64,000 nucleotides of DNA from Pseudoroseicyclus aestuarii (GTDB lineage: Bacteria; Pseudomonadota; Alphaproteobacteria; Rhodobacterales; Rhodobacteraceae), in the NCBI RefSeq assembly GCF_003217255.1, contig NZ_QJTE01000003.1, positions 1 through 64,000 on the forward strand, read 5' to 3'. Below, in pieces: positions 34,594 to 43,512 of the stretch; the stretch's first letter is position 1; the number at the start of each line of letters is the position of its first letter. The notes under the pieces were generated by a model that worked only from the letters and a program-made list of their open reading frames with translations, had not been told where the DNA came from and searched no databases. The position numbers and the translations under genes are program-made.

Positions 34594-35763
34594 TTAGAAG
34601 TCGAAGGAGACCTGCAGGGTGGTGCCGAGCAGGTAGTCGTTGACGCCGATCTCGTCGAGGTCGGTGTCGGCGGTCGCGACGTCGTCGACGTCGGCGTAGG
34701 ACAGCAGCAGCGAGGCGCCGTTGCCGAGGTCCAGCTCACCGGCGACGTAGTAGTAGGACGACTGGTCGCTGCCGTCGGCGGCATCGCCTTCGTCGACGTA
34801 GCCGGCGTAGGCCATCAGGCCGTTGCCGATGGTGTAGGAACCCTCGACGCCCATCTCTTCGTCGGCACCGTCGTGGTAGCGAGCGGAGAGAGCGAACGGA
34901 CCGGAGGCGTAGGCAACTTCGAGACCGTAGTTGTCGTCGTAGTCAGCGGCGCCGTCTTCGTCGTTCAGGACGTAGAAGGCGGTCAGCGACACGGGGCCGA
35001 CCGGGAAGGTCGCCTCGAGGCCGGTGGAGGAGCCTTCGCCGTCGTGATCGGCATAGGCCAGGGTCACGTCGAAGCCGCGGAAGGTGGTGCCGACGGCCAG
35101 ACCGAAGACTTCGTCTTCGACGAAGTCGCCGTTGTAGCCGGCGCCGTAGCTCTCGTCAGCTTCTTCCTGGTAGGCGGCCGAGAAGGTGAAGCCACCGAAT
35201 TCGCCCTGGGCACCGATGGAGCCCTGGTCGATGTTGCCGGTGCCGAGGCCAACGCCGGTGGCGCTCTCGCCGGCAACCTGGTCGTTGTGGATCAGCCAGC
35301 TGGTGCCGAAGGTGATGTCGTTCCAGGTGAACTCACCGCGCAGAACGACTTCGCCGTCCGCTTCGGAGAAGTCATCGGCGGCCATGTTGGTGACGCCGTT
35401 CCAGTAGGTCTCGGCGGCGAAGGAGGTGTCGCCGAAGTACATGGCGCCCATGTCGGCGGTCAGCGACAGCAGGAAGTTGTCGTCGGTGAACGAGCCGAAG
35501 TCGTCGTGGCCGTTGTCGATCGTGCCGGTGTCGGAGTCGACGTACTCGAAGCCGATGCGGACGGCGGCGGTCAGGCCGTTGTCCAGCTCCTGGGTGAAGT
35601 TGAAGTCGAAGTCGAAGTCGTTGTAGAACCCTTCTTCGCCGGTGTCGATTTCTTTGAAATCGTCGTTCCAGCCGATGGCGGCCGAACCGGAGATGTCGAC
35701 TTCAGCAGCGGCGGCGCCGGCGAAGGCGACGATCGAAGCCGAAGCGAGGAGGATGCGTTTCAT
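34594..35763 (-). CDS. Rhodobacter-type general porin
   Basis: A trimeric 16-strand outer-membrane porin for small solutes; 389 residues. It has a signal peptide cleaved after GAAAA (about residue 20), a mature start EVDISGSAAIGWND, alternating beta-strand patterns throughout and a C-terminal Phe (LGTTLQVSFDF). The chain is very acidic, full of Asp/Glu in loops (DTGEEGFYND, DDEDGAADYDD), as in marine relatives. A strong ribosome binding site (GAGGGA) and its own terminator mark a single-gene, probably highly expressed unit. Codon use favours C-ending codons, consistent with high expression. Confidence 0.93.
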   Translation of the reverse strand: MKRILLASASIVAFAGAAAAEVDISGSAAIGWNDDFKEIDTGEEGFYNDFDFDFNFTQELDNGLTAAVRIGFEYVDSDTGTIDNGHDDFGSFTDDNFLLSLTADMGAMYFGDTSFAAETYWNGVTNMAADDFSEADGEVVLRGEFTWNDITFGTSWLIHNDQVAGESATGVGLGTGNIDQGSIGAQGEFGGFTFSAAYQEEADESYGAGYNGDFVEDEVFGLAVGTTFRGFDVTLAYADHDGEGSSTGLEATFPVGPVSLTAFYVLNDEDGAADYDDNYGLEVAYASGPFALSARYHDGADEEMGVEGSYTIGNGLMAYAGYVDEGDAADGSDQSSYYYVAGELDLGNGASLLLSYADVDDVATADTDLDEIGVNDYLLGTTLQVSFDF

Positions 35764-35813
35764 GTTGGTTCCCTCGTGTTTGCATTCCCACGTATGCCAG
35801 GCGCGCTAGCATT

Positions 35814-35832
35814 GGCAGGTTCATCGCCTGCC
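35814..35832 (-). promoter_or_regulatory. Hairpin in the porin 5' region
   Basis: GGCAGG and CCTGCC arms flank a 7-base loop about 50 bases upstream of the porin start codon. It may be in the mRNA leader (stability or small-RNA control) or a protein site; no further evidence. Confidence 0.25.
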
Positions 35833-35949
35833 GAGGTACGCACGCACAAGTTATTTGGCCCCGTGGAACCGGAGCCGCGATGAAATGATGCAGCATGGAC
35901 ACACAGCCCCCTCGGCGCCCCGATCCATTGTCCATTTGGAAAAAATCCA

Positions 35950-36603
35950 ATGCCCTTGAACGACATAAGTGAACGTCTGGCTGCCGCGACACGGGCTGCC
36001 GGACGCCCCGAGGATGCCGTCGCCCTGATCGCGGTCTCCAAGGTGCAACCAGAGGAGCGGGTCCTGGGCGTGCTGGAGCAGGGGCATCGCCTCTTTGGCG
36101 AGAATCGGGTTCAGGAGGCGCAGGATCGCTGGTCCCCCCTCCTGCCGCGCTATCCGGACGTGGCGCTTCACCTGATCGGCCCGCTGCAGACCAACAAGGC
36201 CCGCGCCGCGGTCGAGATGGCCGCGGCCATCCATTCGCTCGACCGGCCGAAGCTGGCCACGGCACTGGCCCGGCTGGCTCAGGAGCGGGGGCAGTCGCCC
36301 GACCTCTTCGTGCAGGTCAACACCGGGGCAGAGCCGCAGAAGGCCGGCGTGCTGCCGGAGGATACCGACGCATTCATCGGCGACTGTCGCGGCATGGACC
36401 TGCCCGTCGTCGGCCTCATGTGCATCCCCCCGGCAGAGGAAGACCCGGCGCCGCATTTCGCCATGCTGGCCGAGATTGCCGCGCGCAACGGGCTGGATGG
36501 CCTGTCGATGGGCATGAGCGGGGACTTCGAGACGGCAGTGGCGCACGGCGCCACCCATGTCCGCGTCGGCTCTGCCATCTTCGGCGCGCGGGACCACGGC
36601 TAG
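35950..36603 (+). CDS. yggS: PLP homeostasis protein (YggS/PROSC family)
   Basis: Pyridoxal-phosphate-binding protein that keeps the free cofactor level and amino-acid pools balanced; 217 residues as a single alanine-racemase-like barrel. The Schiff-base Lys is K31 in IAVSKVQ; other family motifs are FGENRVQEAQ, HLIGPLQTNK and the late SMGMSGDFETAVAHGATHVRVGSAIFG pattern (split here). It diverges from the porin and is followed by zapE after 39 bases. Confidence 0.95.
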   Translation: MPLNDISERLAAATRAAGRPEDAVALIAVSKVQPEERVLGVLEQGHRLFGENRVQEAQDRWSPLLPRYPDVALHLIGPLQTNKARAAVEMAAAIHSLDRPKLATALARLAQERGQSPDLFVQVNTGAEPQKAGVLPEDTDAFIGDCRGMDLPVVGLMCIPPAEEDPAPHFAMLAEIAARNGLDGLSMGMSGDFETAVAHGATHVRVGSAIFGARDHG

Positions 36604-36642
36604 CCGCTTGGCGCCACGTCCCGGCGCGGCTAAGCCGGGCGG

Positions 36643-37701
36643 ATGACGATACAGCAAGACTACGAGGCGCGGGTGGCCGATGGCCGGCTGACGCGCGATC
36701 CGGCGCAGGAATCGGTGCTGCCGGCGCTCGAGCGGGTGCGCGCGGCGCTGGAGCAGCCGGTGAGGCGCGGGTTTCTGGGCCGGCGCAAGCCCGAGGCCGC
36801 GCAGGGTCTTTACCTTTGGGGCGGGGTCGGGCGCGGCAAGTCGATGCTGATGGACATGCTCGTCGCCTCGGTCGAGGCGCCGAAGCAGCGCTGGCATTTC
36901 CACGCCTTCATGCAGGCGGTGCAGAAAGGCCTGACGGCGGCGCGCGAGAAGGGCCTCGACGATGCGCTGACCCCGGTGGCCGAAGAGATGGGCGAGGGGC
37001 TGCGCCTTCTGGCCTTCGACGAGATGCAGGTGACCGATATCGCGGATGCGATGATTCTGGGCCGCCTCTTCGACAAGCTGCACGATCTGGGCGTGACCGT
37101 TGTCACCACCTCGAACCGGCCGCCGCAGGATCTCTACGAGGACGGTCTGAACCGGCAGCTCTTCACCCCCTTCATCGCCAGGATCGAGGAGCGGCTTCAG
37201 GTGCTGGAGCTTGCCTCGGACGAGGATTGGCGCAGCGGCGTGCTGGCGCAGTCGGGCCGCTACTTCACCCCCGCCAATGCCGAGGCGCGCGCCGCCATCG
37301 CGAAGCTCTGGGACGAGCTGACGGGCGGCGCGGCGATGGAGCCCGCGGTGCTCAAGGTCGGCACCCGCGCCGTTCCCTTGCCCGGTCTGGCCGCCGGGGT
37401 GGCGCGGGCGGATTTCTGGGATCTCTGCGGCCGGCCCTTGGGGGCCGCGGATTACCTCGCGCTGGCCGAGGCGGTGCGGGTGCTGATCCTCGAGAACGTG
37501 CCGCGCCTCAGCCGCGACAACTTCAACGAGGCGAAGCGCTTCGTGACGCTGATCGACACGCTTTACGAGGCGAAGACGCGGCTGATCCTCTCGGCCGCCG
37601 ATGTGCCCGATTCGCTCTACAAGGAGGGCGAGGGTGCCTTCGAGTTCGCCCGCACCGCCTCGCGCCTGCGCGAGATGCAGGGCGAAGGCTGGGGCGGCTA
37701 G
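36643..37701 (+). CDS. zapE: Cell division protein ZapE (AFG1-like ATPase)
   Basis: AAA+-type ATPase of the AFG1/LACE1 group; in E. coli ZapE destabilises FtsZ rings under stress. 352 residues: Walker A GGVGRGKSM (about 58-66), HFHAFM, Walker B LLAFDEMQVTDIADAMI, the sensor TTSNRPP and the late RLSRDNFNEAKRFVTLID are all present. The TAG stop lies in the palindrome CTAG that is also the stop of the convergent gene. Confidence 0.94.
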   Translation: MTIQQDYEARVADGRLTRDPAQESVLPALERVRAALEQPVRRGFLGRRKPEAAQGLYLWGGVGRGKSMLMDMLVASVEAPKQRWHFHAFMQAVQKGLTAAREKGLDDALTPVAEEMGEGLRLLAFDEMQVTDIADAMILGRLFDKLHDLGVTVVTTSNRPPQDLYEDGLNRQLFTPFIARIEERLQVLELASDEDWRSGVLAQSGRYFTPANAEARAAIAKLWDELTGGAAMEPAVLKVGTRAVPLPGLAAGVARADFWDLCGRPLGAADYLALAEAVRVLILENVPRLSRDNFNEAKRFVTLIDTLYEAKTRLILSAADVPDSLYKEGEGAFEFARTASRLREMQGEGWGG

Positions 37702-38192
37702 CCGATCAACTCGCGCCCGCAGCACAGCGGATCGACCGCCGCGCGCGAGGCCGGGAGCGGCGTGGTCGGCTCGATCGTGCTGTCGTATTCGAAGACCCCG
37801 TCGACGCAGACATCCTGCCCGCCGTTGCCGGCGTTGAAGCCGAAGCCGGGATTGCCGCAGTCGTTCACCGCGCCGTTGGCGTTCCAGGCCTGCGATTCGC
37901 TGGTGCCCGGCATGACGAACTCCATGGCCTCGCTGTCGAAGGTCAGCACCCAGCTGGTCTCAGGCTCCATCTCCCGCAGGCTCCACTTGCCGACCTGCCG
38001 TCCGTCCCGGTAGCCGACGATGGCGAAGGCGGTGACGTCCTCTTCGGTGACGATGCCGCCATCAAGGCGATCGTCCGGCACCACCATGCTGCCGGTCATC
38101 GTGAAGCCGGCCTCGCCCACCCAGCAGAAATGCAGCCTCTCGGCCTGCGCGGGCGCGGCGGCGAGCGTGAGGGCGGCGATCAGGGCCCTCAT
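37698..38192 (-). CDS. Conserved exported protein of unknown function
   Basis: A 164-residue protein with a Sec signal (ALTLAAAPAQAERLH, cleavage about residue 17). The mature part starts HFCWVGEAGFTMTGSM and contains several Cys residues (FCW, NDCGNPGFGFN, QDVCVDG, LCCGREL) likely to form periplasmic disulfides. I do not recognise a characterised family, though similar proteins occur in roseobacters. It is the last gene of accD-folC-this gene, overlapping folC by 4 bases. Confidence 0.75.
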   Translation of the reverse strand: MRALIAALTLAAAPAQAERLHFCWVGEAGFTMTGSMVVPDDRLDGGIVTEEDVTAFAIVGYRDGRQVGKWSLREMEPETSWVLTFDSEAMEFVMPGTSESQAWNANGAVNDCGNPGFGFNAGNGGQDVCVDGVFEYDSTIEPTTPLPASRAAVDPLCCGRELIG

Positions 38193-39499
38193 GCGTTGCC
38201 CTCCCGCAGGATGGCGCCCGCAAGGTAGAGCGATCCACAGATCAGGATGCGCGCCTCGGGCGTCTGGCGGACGATGCTCTCGACGGCTTCTGCCACGGTC
38301 TCGGCCTCCTGCGCTGGCAGCCCGACGCCGCGGGCGGCCCCGGCGGTTTCGGCGGCGGGGATGGTATTGGCCTCGCCGGGGATCGACACCGCGGTCAGGC
38401 TGTGCGCCTGGCTCGCGAGCGGGCGCAGGTAGCCGGCGATATCCTTGGTGTTCAGCATGCCGCAGACAAGATGCGTCTCGCGCGGGGGCAGGGCCTCGAG
38501 CGTGCGGGCCAGCGCCGCGCCCGCCGCCGGATTGTGCCCACCGTCGAGCCAGAGCTCGGCGCGCGGCGCGGCCTCGGCCAGCGGGCCCAAGCGCAGGCGC
38601 TGCATCCGGGCGGGCCATTCGGCGCGGGTGACCGCGGCCTCGCAGGCCTCTTCCCCCGCCCCGAGGTGGCGCAGCGCGGCCAGCGCGGCCCCGGCGTTCA
38701 GGATCTGGTGCGGTCCGGGCAGCACGGGCAGCGGCAGATCCAGCAGCCCGCGCTCGTCTTGAAAGACAAGGCGCCCGCGCTCTTCCCAGGCGTGCCAGTG
38801 CTGGCCACGGGCCAGAAGCGGCGCGCCCAGCCGTTCGGCCCGCGCCTCGATCACGGCGAGCGCGTCCTCGTGCTGCGGGCCGACGACGCAGGGCACCCCG
38901 CGCTTGAGGATGCCGGCCTTCTCGCCCGCGATCTCGGCCAGCGTCTCGCCAAGGTACTGCTGGTGGTCGAGGTCGACGGGCGTGATCACCGTCAGCGCCG
39001 GCCTCTCTACCACGTTGGTCGCGTCGAGCCGCCCGCCCAGCCCCACCTCGAGCAGGCACCAGTCTGCCGGCGTCTCGGCAAAGGCGAGAAGGGCGGCGCA
39101 GGTCGTGATCTCGAAATAGGTGATCGGCGCGCCGCCATTCGCGGCCTCGCAGCGCTCCAGCAGTGCCGAGAGCGCGCCCTCGTCGATCAGGCGACCGGCA
39201 AGGCGGATGCGTTCGTGAAACCGCGCGAGGTGCGGCGAGGTATAGGCATGGACCCGACCGCCCTGCGCCTCGAGCCCGGCGCGGATCATCGCCTGCGTGC
39301 TGCCCTTGCCGTTGGTGCCGGCGATGTGGATCACCGGCGGCAGCCGCCGCTCGGGGTGGTCCAGACGGTCCAGCAGGTGCCAGACGCGGTCCAGCACGAG
39401 GTCGATGACCTTGGGGTGCAGGCCCATCAGGCGCGTCAGGACCCTGTCCGACGAGAGCCTGTCCGAGGAGGCGGGCGCTGCGGGCGCCGGGGCCGTCAT
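38189..39499 (-). CDS. folC: Folylpolyglutamate synthase / dihydrofolate synthase
   Basis: Mur-ligase-family enzyme adding glutamate to dihydropteroate and folates; 436 residues. The ATP site is HIAGTNGKGST (about 57-67), followed by TSPHLARFHERIRL, EVGLGGRLDATN and the C-terminal domain with DGGHNPAAG. It follows accD with a 4-base overlap, a conserved pair in proteobacteria. Confidence 0.95.
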   Translation of the reverse strand: MTAPAPAAPASSDRLSSDRVLTRLMGLHPKVIDLVLDRVWHLLDRLDHPERRLPPVIHIAGTNGKGSTQAMIRAGLEAQGGRVHAYTSPHLARFHERIRLAGRLIDEGALSALLERCEAANGGAPITYFEITTCAALLAFAETPADWCLLEVGLGGRLDATNVVERPALTVITPVDLDHQQYLGETLAEIAGEKAGILKRGVPCVVGPQHEDALAVIEARAERLGAPLLARGQHWHAWEERGRLVFQDERGLLDLPLPVLPGPHQILNAGAALAALRHLGAGEEACEAAVTRAEWPARMQRLRLGPLAEAAPRAELWLDGGHNPAAGAALARTLEALPPRETHLVCGMLNTKDIAGYLRPLASQAHSLTAVSIPGEANTIPAAETAGAARGVGLPAQEAETVAEAVESIVRQTPEARILICGSLYLAGAILREGNA

Positions 39500-40578
39500 T
39501 TCTTGGACGGTGCCCTGGTCTTGCCGGCGTCCTTGTCAGCCTCCTTGGCGGCGGGCTTGGCAGGCGTCTCCGCCGCCTTGGCCGGGGCTTCGGCAGGGGC
39601 CGGTTCGGCGGGCTTCGGCGCCTCGGCGGGCAGGCCGGCGGTTTCCTCGGCGGCGGGCTCGCTCAACGTCACCGGATCGCCCTGCGGCTCGGGCGTGGCG
39701 GGGGGCGGCAGGTCGGCCTTGATCGCCGGCGGCAGGCCCATGAGCATCCGCAGGATGTCGATCAGCTCGTCCCGCTGCTTGCCGCGCGGCGTCACCCGGT
39801 CGAGCATGCCGTGATCCAGCAGGTACTCGGCGCGCTGGAACCCCTCGGGTAGCTTTTCGTGGATGGTCTGCTCGATCACGCGCGGCCCGGCAAAGCAGAT
39901 CAGGGCGTTCGGCTCGGCGATCTGCACGTCGCCCAGCATCGCGTAGGAGGCGGTGACGCCGCCCGTCGTCGGATGCGTCAGCACGACGATATAGGGCAGG
40001 CCCGCCTCGCGCAGCATCTCGACCGCGACGGTGGTGCGCGGCATCTGCATCAGGCTCAGGATGCCTTCCTGCATGCGCGCGCCGCCCGCGGCGGAAAACA
40101 GCACCAGCGGCGCCTTGCGCTTTACCGCCGTCTCCGCGGCGGCGACGATGGCATTGCCGACGTACATGCCCATCGAGCCGGCCATGAAGTTGAAGTCCTG
40201 CGCGGCGGCGACCAGCGGCATGCGCCCCAGCTCTCCGGTGGCGACGAGCATCGCCTCCTTCTCGCCGGTCTTCTTGCGGGCGTCGCGGATGCGGTCGGAG
40301 TATTTCTTCGTGTCGCGGAAGCTCAGCGGATCGACCACCGGCTCGGGCACCTTGACCTCTGTGAAGGTGCCGCCGTCGAAGAGCGAGGTGAAGCGCGCGC
40401 GCGGCGCGATATACATGTGATGCCCGCAGTTCGAGCAGACGTTCAGGTTCTCGGCCAGCTCGCGGTGGAACAGCATGGTTCCGCACTCGTCGCACTTGGT
40501 CCACAGGTTCTCGGGCACGTCGCGGCGGGCGAACATCGAGGTGATGCGCGGGCGGACGTAATTCGTGATCCAGTTCAT
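39496..40578 (-). CDS. accD: Acetyl-CoA carboxylase, carboxyltransferase beta subunit
   Basis: Carboxyltransferase subunit for malonyl-CoA synthesis, the first step of fatty-acid synthesis. Of 360 residues, about 1-285 are the conserved core: an N-terminal Cys4 zinc finger (CDECG and CSNCG, about 29-49) and the crotonase-like fold with SAAGGARMQEG and THPTTGGVTASYAMLGD. Beyond about 285 there is an extra tail of about 75 residues made almost only of Ala, Pro, Glu and Lys. The tail is longer than in E. coli and is probably disordered. The gene diverges from ilvD and overlaps folC. Confidence 0.95.
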   Translation of the reverse strand: MNWITNYVRPRITSMFARRDVPENLWTKCDECGTMLFHRELAENLNVCSNCGHHMYIAPRARFTSLFDGGTFTEVKVPEPVVDPLSFRDTKKYSDRIRDARKKTGEKEAMLVATGELGRMPLVAAAQDFNFMAGSMGMYVGNAIVAAAETAVKRKAPLVLFSAAGGARMQEGILSLMQMPRTTVAVEMLREAGLPYIVVLTHPTTGGVTASYAMLGDVQIAEPNALICFAGPRVIEQTIHEKLPEGFQRAEYLLDHGMLDRVTPRGKQRDELIDILRMLMGLPPAIKADLPPPATPEPQGDPVTLSEPAAEETAGLPAEAPKPAEPAPAEAPAKAAETPAKPAAKEADKDAGKTRAPSKK

Positions 40579-40735
40579 GGCGGCGGCCGTTCCGATCTAT
40601 GGGGTCGCGAGACAGCCCCCGAGATAGGCTGCGCGCGTGCGAAACGCAACGCAATGGGGCACCGCCCGCCGCTCTTGCCCATGCGGCAGCGCGGGCCTAG
40701 GACGGATCAGCCAAGACCCCGAGGAGAGCCAGCCC

Positions 40736-42469
40736 GTGCAGAACACCCGCTTCGACAAGACAAAACTGCCCAGCCGCCACGTCACCGAAGGGCCGTCGCG
40801 GGCGCCGCACCGCAGCTACTACTACGCGATGGGCATCTCGGAGGAGGAGATCCACCAGCCCTTCGTCGGCGTCGCCACCTGCTGGAACGAGGCCGCGCCC
40901 TGCAACATCGCCCTGAGCCGTCAGGCGCAATCGGCGAAGATGGGCGTCAAGAAGGGCGGCGGCACCCCGCGCGAGTTCACGACCATCACCGTCACCGACG
41001 GCATCGCGATGGGCCACGAGGGCATGCGCTCTTCTCTCGCCAGCCGCGATGCCATCGCCGACACGGTCGAGCTGACGATGCGCGGGCATTGCTACGATGC
41101 GCTCGTCGGCCTTGCCGGCTGCGACAAGTCGCTGCCGGGCATGATGATGGCGATGGTGCGGCTGAACGTGCCTTCCGTCTTCATCTACGGCGGCTCGATC
41201 CTGCCGGGCAAGCTGAACGGCAGGGACGTCGTCGTGCAGGACGTCTTCGAGGCGGTGGGCCAGCATGCCGCCGGCAACATGTCCGACGCCGAGCTCGCGA
41301 TTCTCGAGCGCGTCGCCTGCCCGTCGGCGGGCGCCTGCGGCGGCCAGTACACCGCGAACACCATGGCCTGCGTCTCCGAGGCGATCGGTCTGGCGCTGCT
41401 GAACTCCTCCGGCGCGCCGGCGCCCTACGAGAGCCGCGACCAGTACGGCGATTTCTCGGGGCAGGCCGTGATGACGCTGATCGAGAAGAACATCCGCGCC
41501 CGCGACGTCGTCACGCGGCAAAGCCTCGAGAACGCGGCGCGGGTCGTGGCCTGCACCGGCGGATCGACCAATGCCGGCCTGCACCTGCCGGCCATCGCGC
41601 ATGAGGCGGGGATCGATTTCGACCTGCTCGACGTCTGCGCGATCTTCCACGACACGCCCTATTTCGTGAACCTGCGTCCGGGCGGCGAATATGTCGCCAA
41701 GGACCTGCACGAGGCCGGCGGCGTGCCCGTCGTGATGAAGGAACTGCGCAAGGCGGGCCTGCTGCACGAGAACTGCATGACCGCCAGCAGCATGAGCCTG
41801 GGCGAGGAGCTGGACCGCATCGAGCGCGAGGCCGATGGCCGCGTGATCCACACCGTCGCCAACCCGATCTCCGCCACCGGCGGCGTCGTCGGCCTGCAGG
41901 GCAACCTCGCCCCCGACGGCGCCATCGTGAAGGTCGCCGGCATGGCCGAGGAAGAGCGTGTCTTCACCGGCCCCGCCCGCGTCTTCGAATGCGAGGAAGA
42001 GGCCTTCGAGGCGGTGCAGAAGCGCGGCTACGAGGAAGGCGAGGTCATCGTGATCCGCAACGAGGGTCCCGCCGGCGGCCCCGGCATGCGCGAGATGCTC
42101 TCGACCACCGCCGCCCTGTCGGGGCAGGGCATGGGCAAGAAGGTCGCGCTGATCACCGACGGCCGCTTCTCCGGCGCCACCCGCGGCTTCTGCGTCGGCC
42201 ATGTCGGCCCCGAGGCCGCGCATGGCGGGCCGATCGCGCTGGTGAAGACGGGCGACGTCATCACCATCGACGCGGTGAAGGGCGAGATCAGCGTCGATGT
42301 CACCCCCGAGGAGATGGACGCCCGCCGCGCCGCATGGCCCGGCCCGCGCGAGACCGAGTACCAGTCCGGCGCGCTGTGGAAGTACAGCCAGCTGGTGGGC
42401 TCGGCCCGCAAGGGCGCGGTGACCCACCCGGGCGCCACCGCCGAGCGCCACGTCTACATGGACCAATAG
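40736..42469 (+). CDS. ilvD: Dihydroxy-acid dehydratase
   Basis: Iron-sulfur dehydratase of branched-chain amino-acid synthesis; 577 residues, the normal size of the longer IlvD group. Cluster and active-site Cys are in [22 protein letters not shown] and [16 protein letters not shown]; the late [17 protein letters not shown] motif is intact. The start is a GTG chosen because GAGGAGAG precedes it by 8-10 bases. It is followed by an intergenic repeat, not by another ilv gene, and no leader attenuator was seen upstream. Confidence 0.94.
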   Translation: MQNTRFDKTKLPSRHVTEGPSRAPHRSYYYAMGISEEEIHQPFVGVATCWNEAAPCNIALSRQAQSAKMGVKKGGGTPREFTTITVTDGIAMGHEGMRSSLASRDAIADTVELTMRGHCYDALVGLAGCDKSLPGMMMAMVRLNVPSVFIYGGSILPGKLNGRDVVVQDVFEAVGQHAAGNMSDAELAILERVACPSAGACGGQYTANTMACVSEAIGLALLNSSGAPAPYESRDQYGDFSGQAVMTLIEKNIRARDVVTRQSLENAARVVACTGGSTNAGLHLPAIAHEAGIDFDLLDVCAIFHDTPYFVNLRPGGEYVAKDLHEAGGVPVVMKELRKAGLLHENCMTASSMSLGEELDRIEREADGRVIHTVANPISATGGVVGLQGNLAPDGAIVKVAGMAEEERVFTGPARVFECEEEAFEAVQKRGYEEGEVIVIRNEGPAGGPGMREMLSTTAALSGQGMGKKVALITDGRFSGATRGFCVGHVGPEAAHGGPIALVKTGDVITIDAVKGEISVDVTPEEMDARRAAWPGPRETEYQSGALWKYSQLVGSARKGAVTHPGATAERHVYMDQ

Positions 42470-42517
42470 GCGCCTTCCGCCGGGCGGCCCGCGCGGGACA
42501 AGCGGGGGCCTCCGGCG

Positions 42518-42539
42518 GGGATATTTTCAAAGAGAAGAA
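42518..42539 (+). repeat. Intergenic repeat core, copy B
   Basis: The 22-base core begins GGGATATTTT and ends AAGAGAAGAA; it matches copy A (17133-17112, minus strand) at 18 positions. A GC-rich arm (GGGGGCCTCCGGC) lies just before it. It ends 2 bases before the AGGAGG ribosome binding site of the next small gene. Confidence 0.65.
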
Positions 42540-42556
42540 GCAGGAGGGGGCGCATC

Positions 42557-42781
42557 ATGGACGAGACGGTGGAAGGCCGGCTGATCGCGCTGCGCCAGGC
42601 CCTCGCGCTGGTCATCGCCGGAGAGGGGCGCGAGGCCATCCTCGAGCGGCTGGAGGTGCCGGTGCAGACGGGCGCCGAGGATCCGGGGCTGGACCCCGGC
42701 CCGGCTTTCGCCATCGAGGGCGCCGCAGCAGAGGAACGGCGCCTGCTGGCCGAGGCGGTGCGGCGCATCTCGGGGGACTAG
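42557..42781 (+). CDS. Small conserved protein of unknown function
   Basis: A 74-residue acidic protein without signal or membrane segment; helical by appearance (EGRLIALRQALALVIAG, AEERRLLAEAVRRISGD). A strong ribosome binding site (AGGAGG) 7-10 bases upstream and a terminator just after support expression. I recognise no domain. It lies 87 bases after ilvD and may be co-transcribed with it. Confidence 0.65.
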   Translation: MDETVEGRLIALRQALALVIAGEGREAILERLEVPVQTGAEDPGLDPGPAFAIEGAAAEERRLLAEAVRRISGD

Positions 42782-42783
42782 GG

Positions 42784-42814
42784 AAAGGGCCCGGCGCAGC
42801 GCCGGGCCCTTTTT
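42784..42814. terminator. Bidirectional terminator
   Basis: A 12-13 pair stem (AAAGGGCCCGGC-GCA-GCCGGGCCCTTT) with TTTTT on the plus strand separates the small gene from the convergent DUF892 gene. Confidence 0.9.
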
Positions 42815-42832
42815 GTAGTGCGGGTCGAGAGA

Positions 42833-43333
42833 TCAGGCGGCCTTGTTGAGGCCGTTCTCGGCGAGGTCGGTCAGCTTCTGATCCGCGGCCTTCTCTTCGG
42901 CCAGGGTCTGCTGGAGGAGGGCGGCGACCTCGGGATGGTTCAGCTCGCGACTCCAGGCGATCAGGCTGCCGTAGCGGGTGATCTCGTAGTGCTCTACGCC
43001 CTGGGCGGCGAAGGCGAGAGCGGCGTCGAGGACCTTGGGATCGCCGATATCGCCCGCGACCTCGTTCGCTTCCTTGATGATGCCGTCGATCGCGGGGCAG
43101 GTTGCGCCCTTCGCTTTCTGGCCCAGCAGCTCGAAGGCCTGCTCGAGCCGGCTGACATGGGTCTTCGATTCCTCGAGGTGGCTTTCGAAGGCCGTCTTAA
43201 GCGCCGGGCTGGTGGTCTTGCCGATCATCTTCGGCAGCGCTTTCACGATCTGCTGCTCGGCGTAGTAGATGTCCTGCAGCGCGTGGGTATAGAGGTCGTC
43301 CATCGTCTGGATGTCTTTGGTGAAGAGGGCCAT
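42833..43333 (-). CDS. Ferritin-like DUF892 family stress protein (YciF-like)
   Basis: A 166-residue four-helix protein of the DUF892/YciF group. Family motifs: MDDLYTHALQDIYYAEQQIVKALP at the start (two halves of helix 1), LKTAFESHLEESKTHV, GVEHYEITRYG and the closing AEEKAADQKLTDLAE. Glu/His pairs on these helices fit a di-metal ferritin-like centre. Relatives are induced by starvation, salt and general stress. The upstream region has a near-perfect EcfG promoter, in agreement. The AAGGAG ribosome binding site is well placed. It precedes the glycan operon in the same orientation only in position; 179 bases and a promoter separate them. Confidence 0.9.
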   Translation of the reverse strand: MALFTKDIQTMDDLYTHALQDIYYAEQQIVKALPKMIGKTTSPALKTAFESHLEESKTHVSRLEQAFELLGQKAKGATCPAIDGIIKEANEVAGDIGDPKVLDAALAFAAQGVEHYEITRYGSLIAWSRELNHPEVAALLQQTLAEEKAADQKLTDLAENGLNKAA

Positions 43334-43425
43334 GCGGCGTCTCCTTTCCTTGTGCGACGTGAGATGGAGGGGGGCTGCGGGCCGCCTAACGGTCCCGCGC
43401 GGCGCCCCGCGGCCATTGCACCTAT

Positions 43426-43451
43426 AACGAGTGTCGGCCCGGCGCTGTTCC
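43426..43451 (-). promoter_or_regulatory. EcfG-type general-stress promoter for the DUF892 gene
   Basis: On the minus strand GGAAC (43451-43447) and CGTT (43429-43426) are separated by 17 bases, the known alphaproteobacterial EcfG consensus (GGAAC, 16-17 bases, CGTT). The expected start of transcription is about 85 bases upstream of the DUF892 start codon. Confidence 0.65.
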
Positions 43452-43512
43452 CGGGGCCTTCGCGCGCTCGGCGGCATCTCGCGGGAGCGGGCGCCTTCCT
43501 GCCGGGGGGTGC

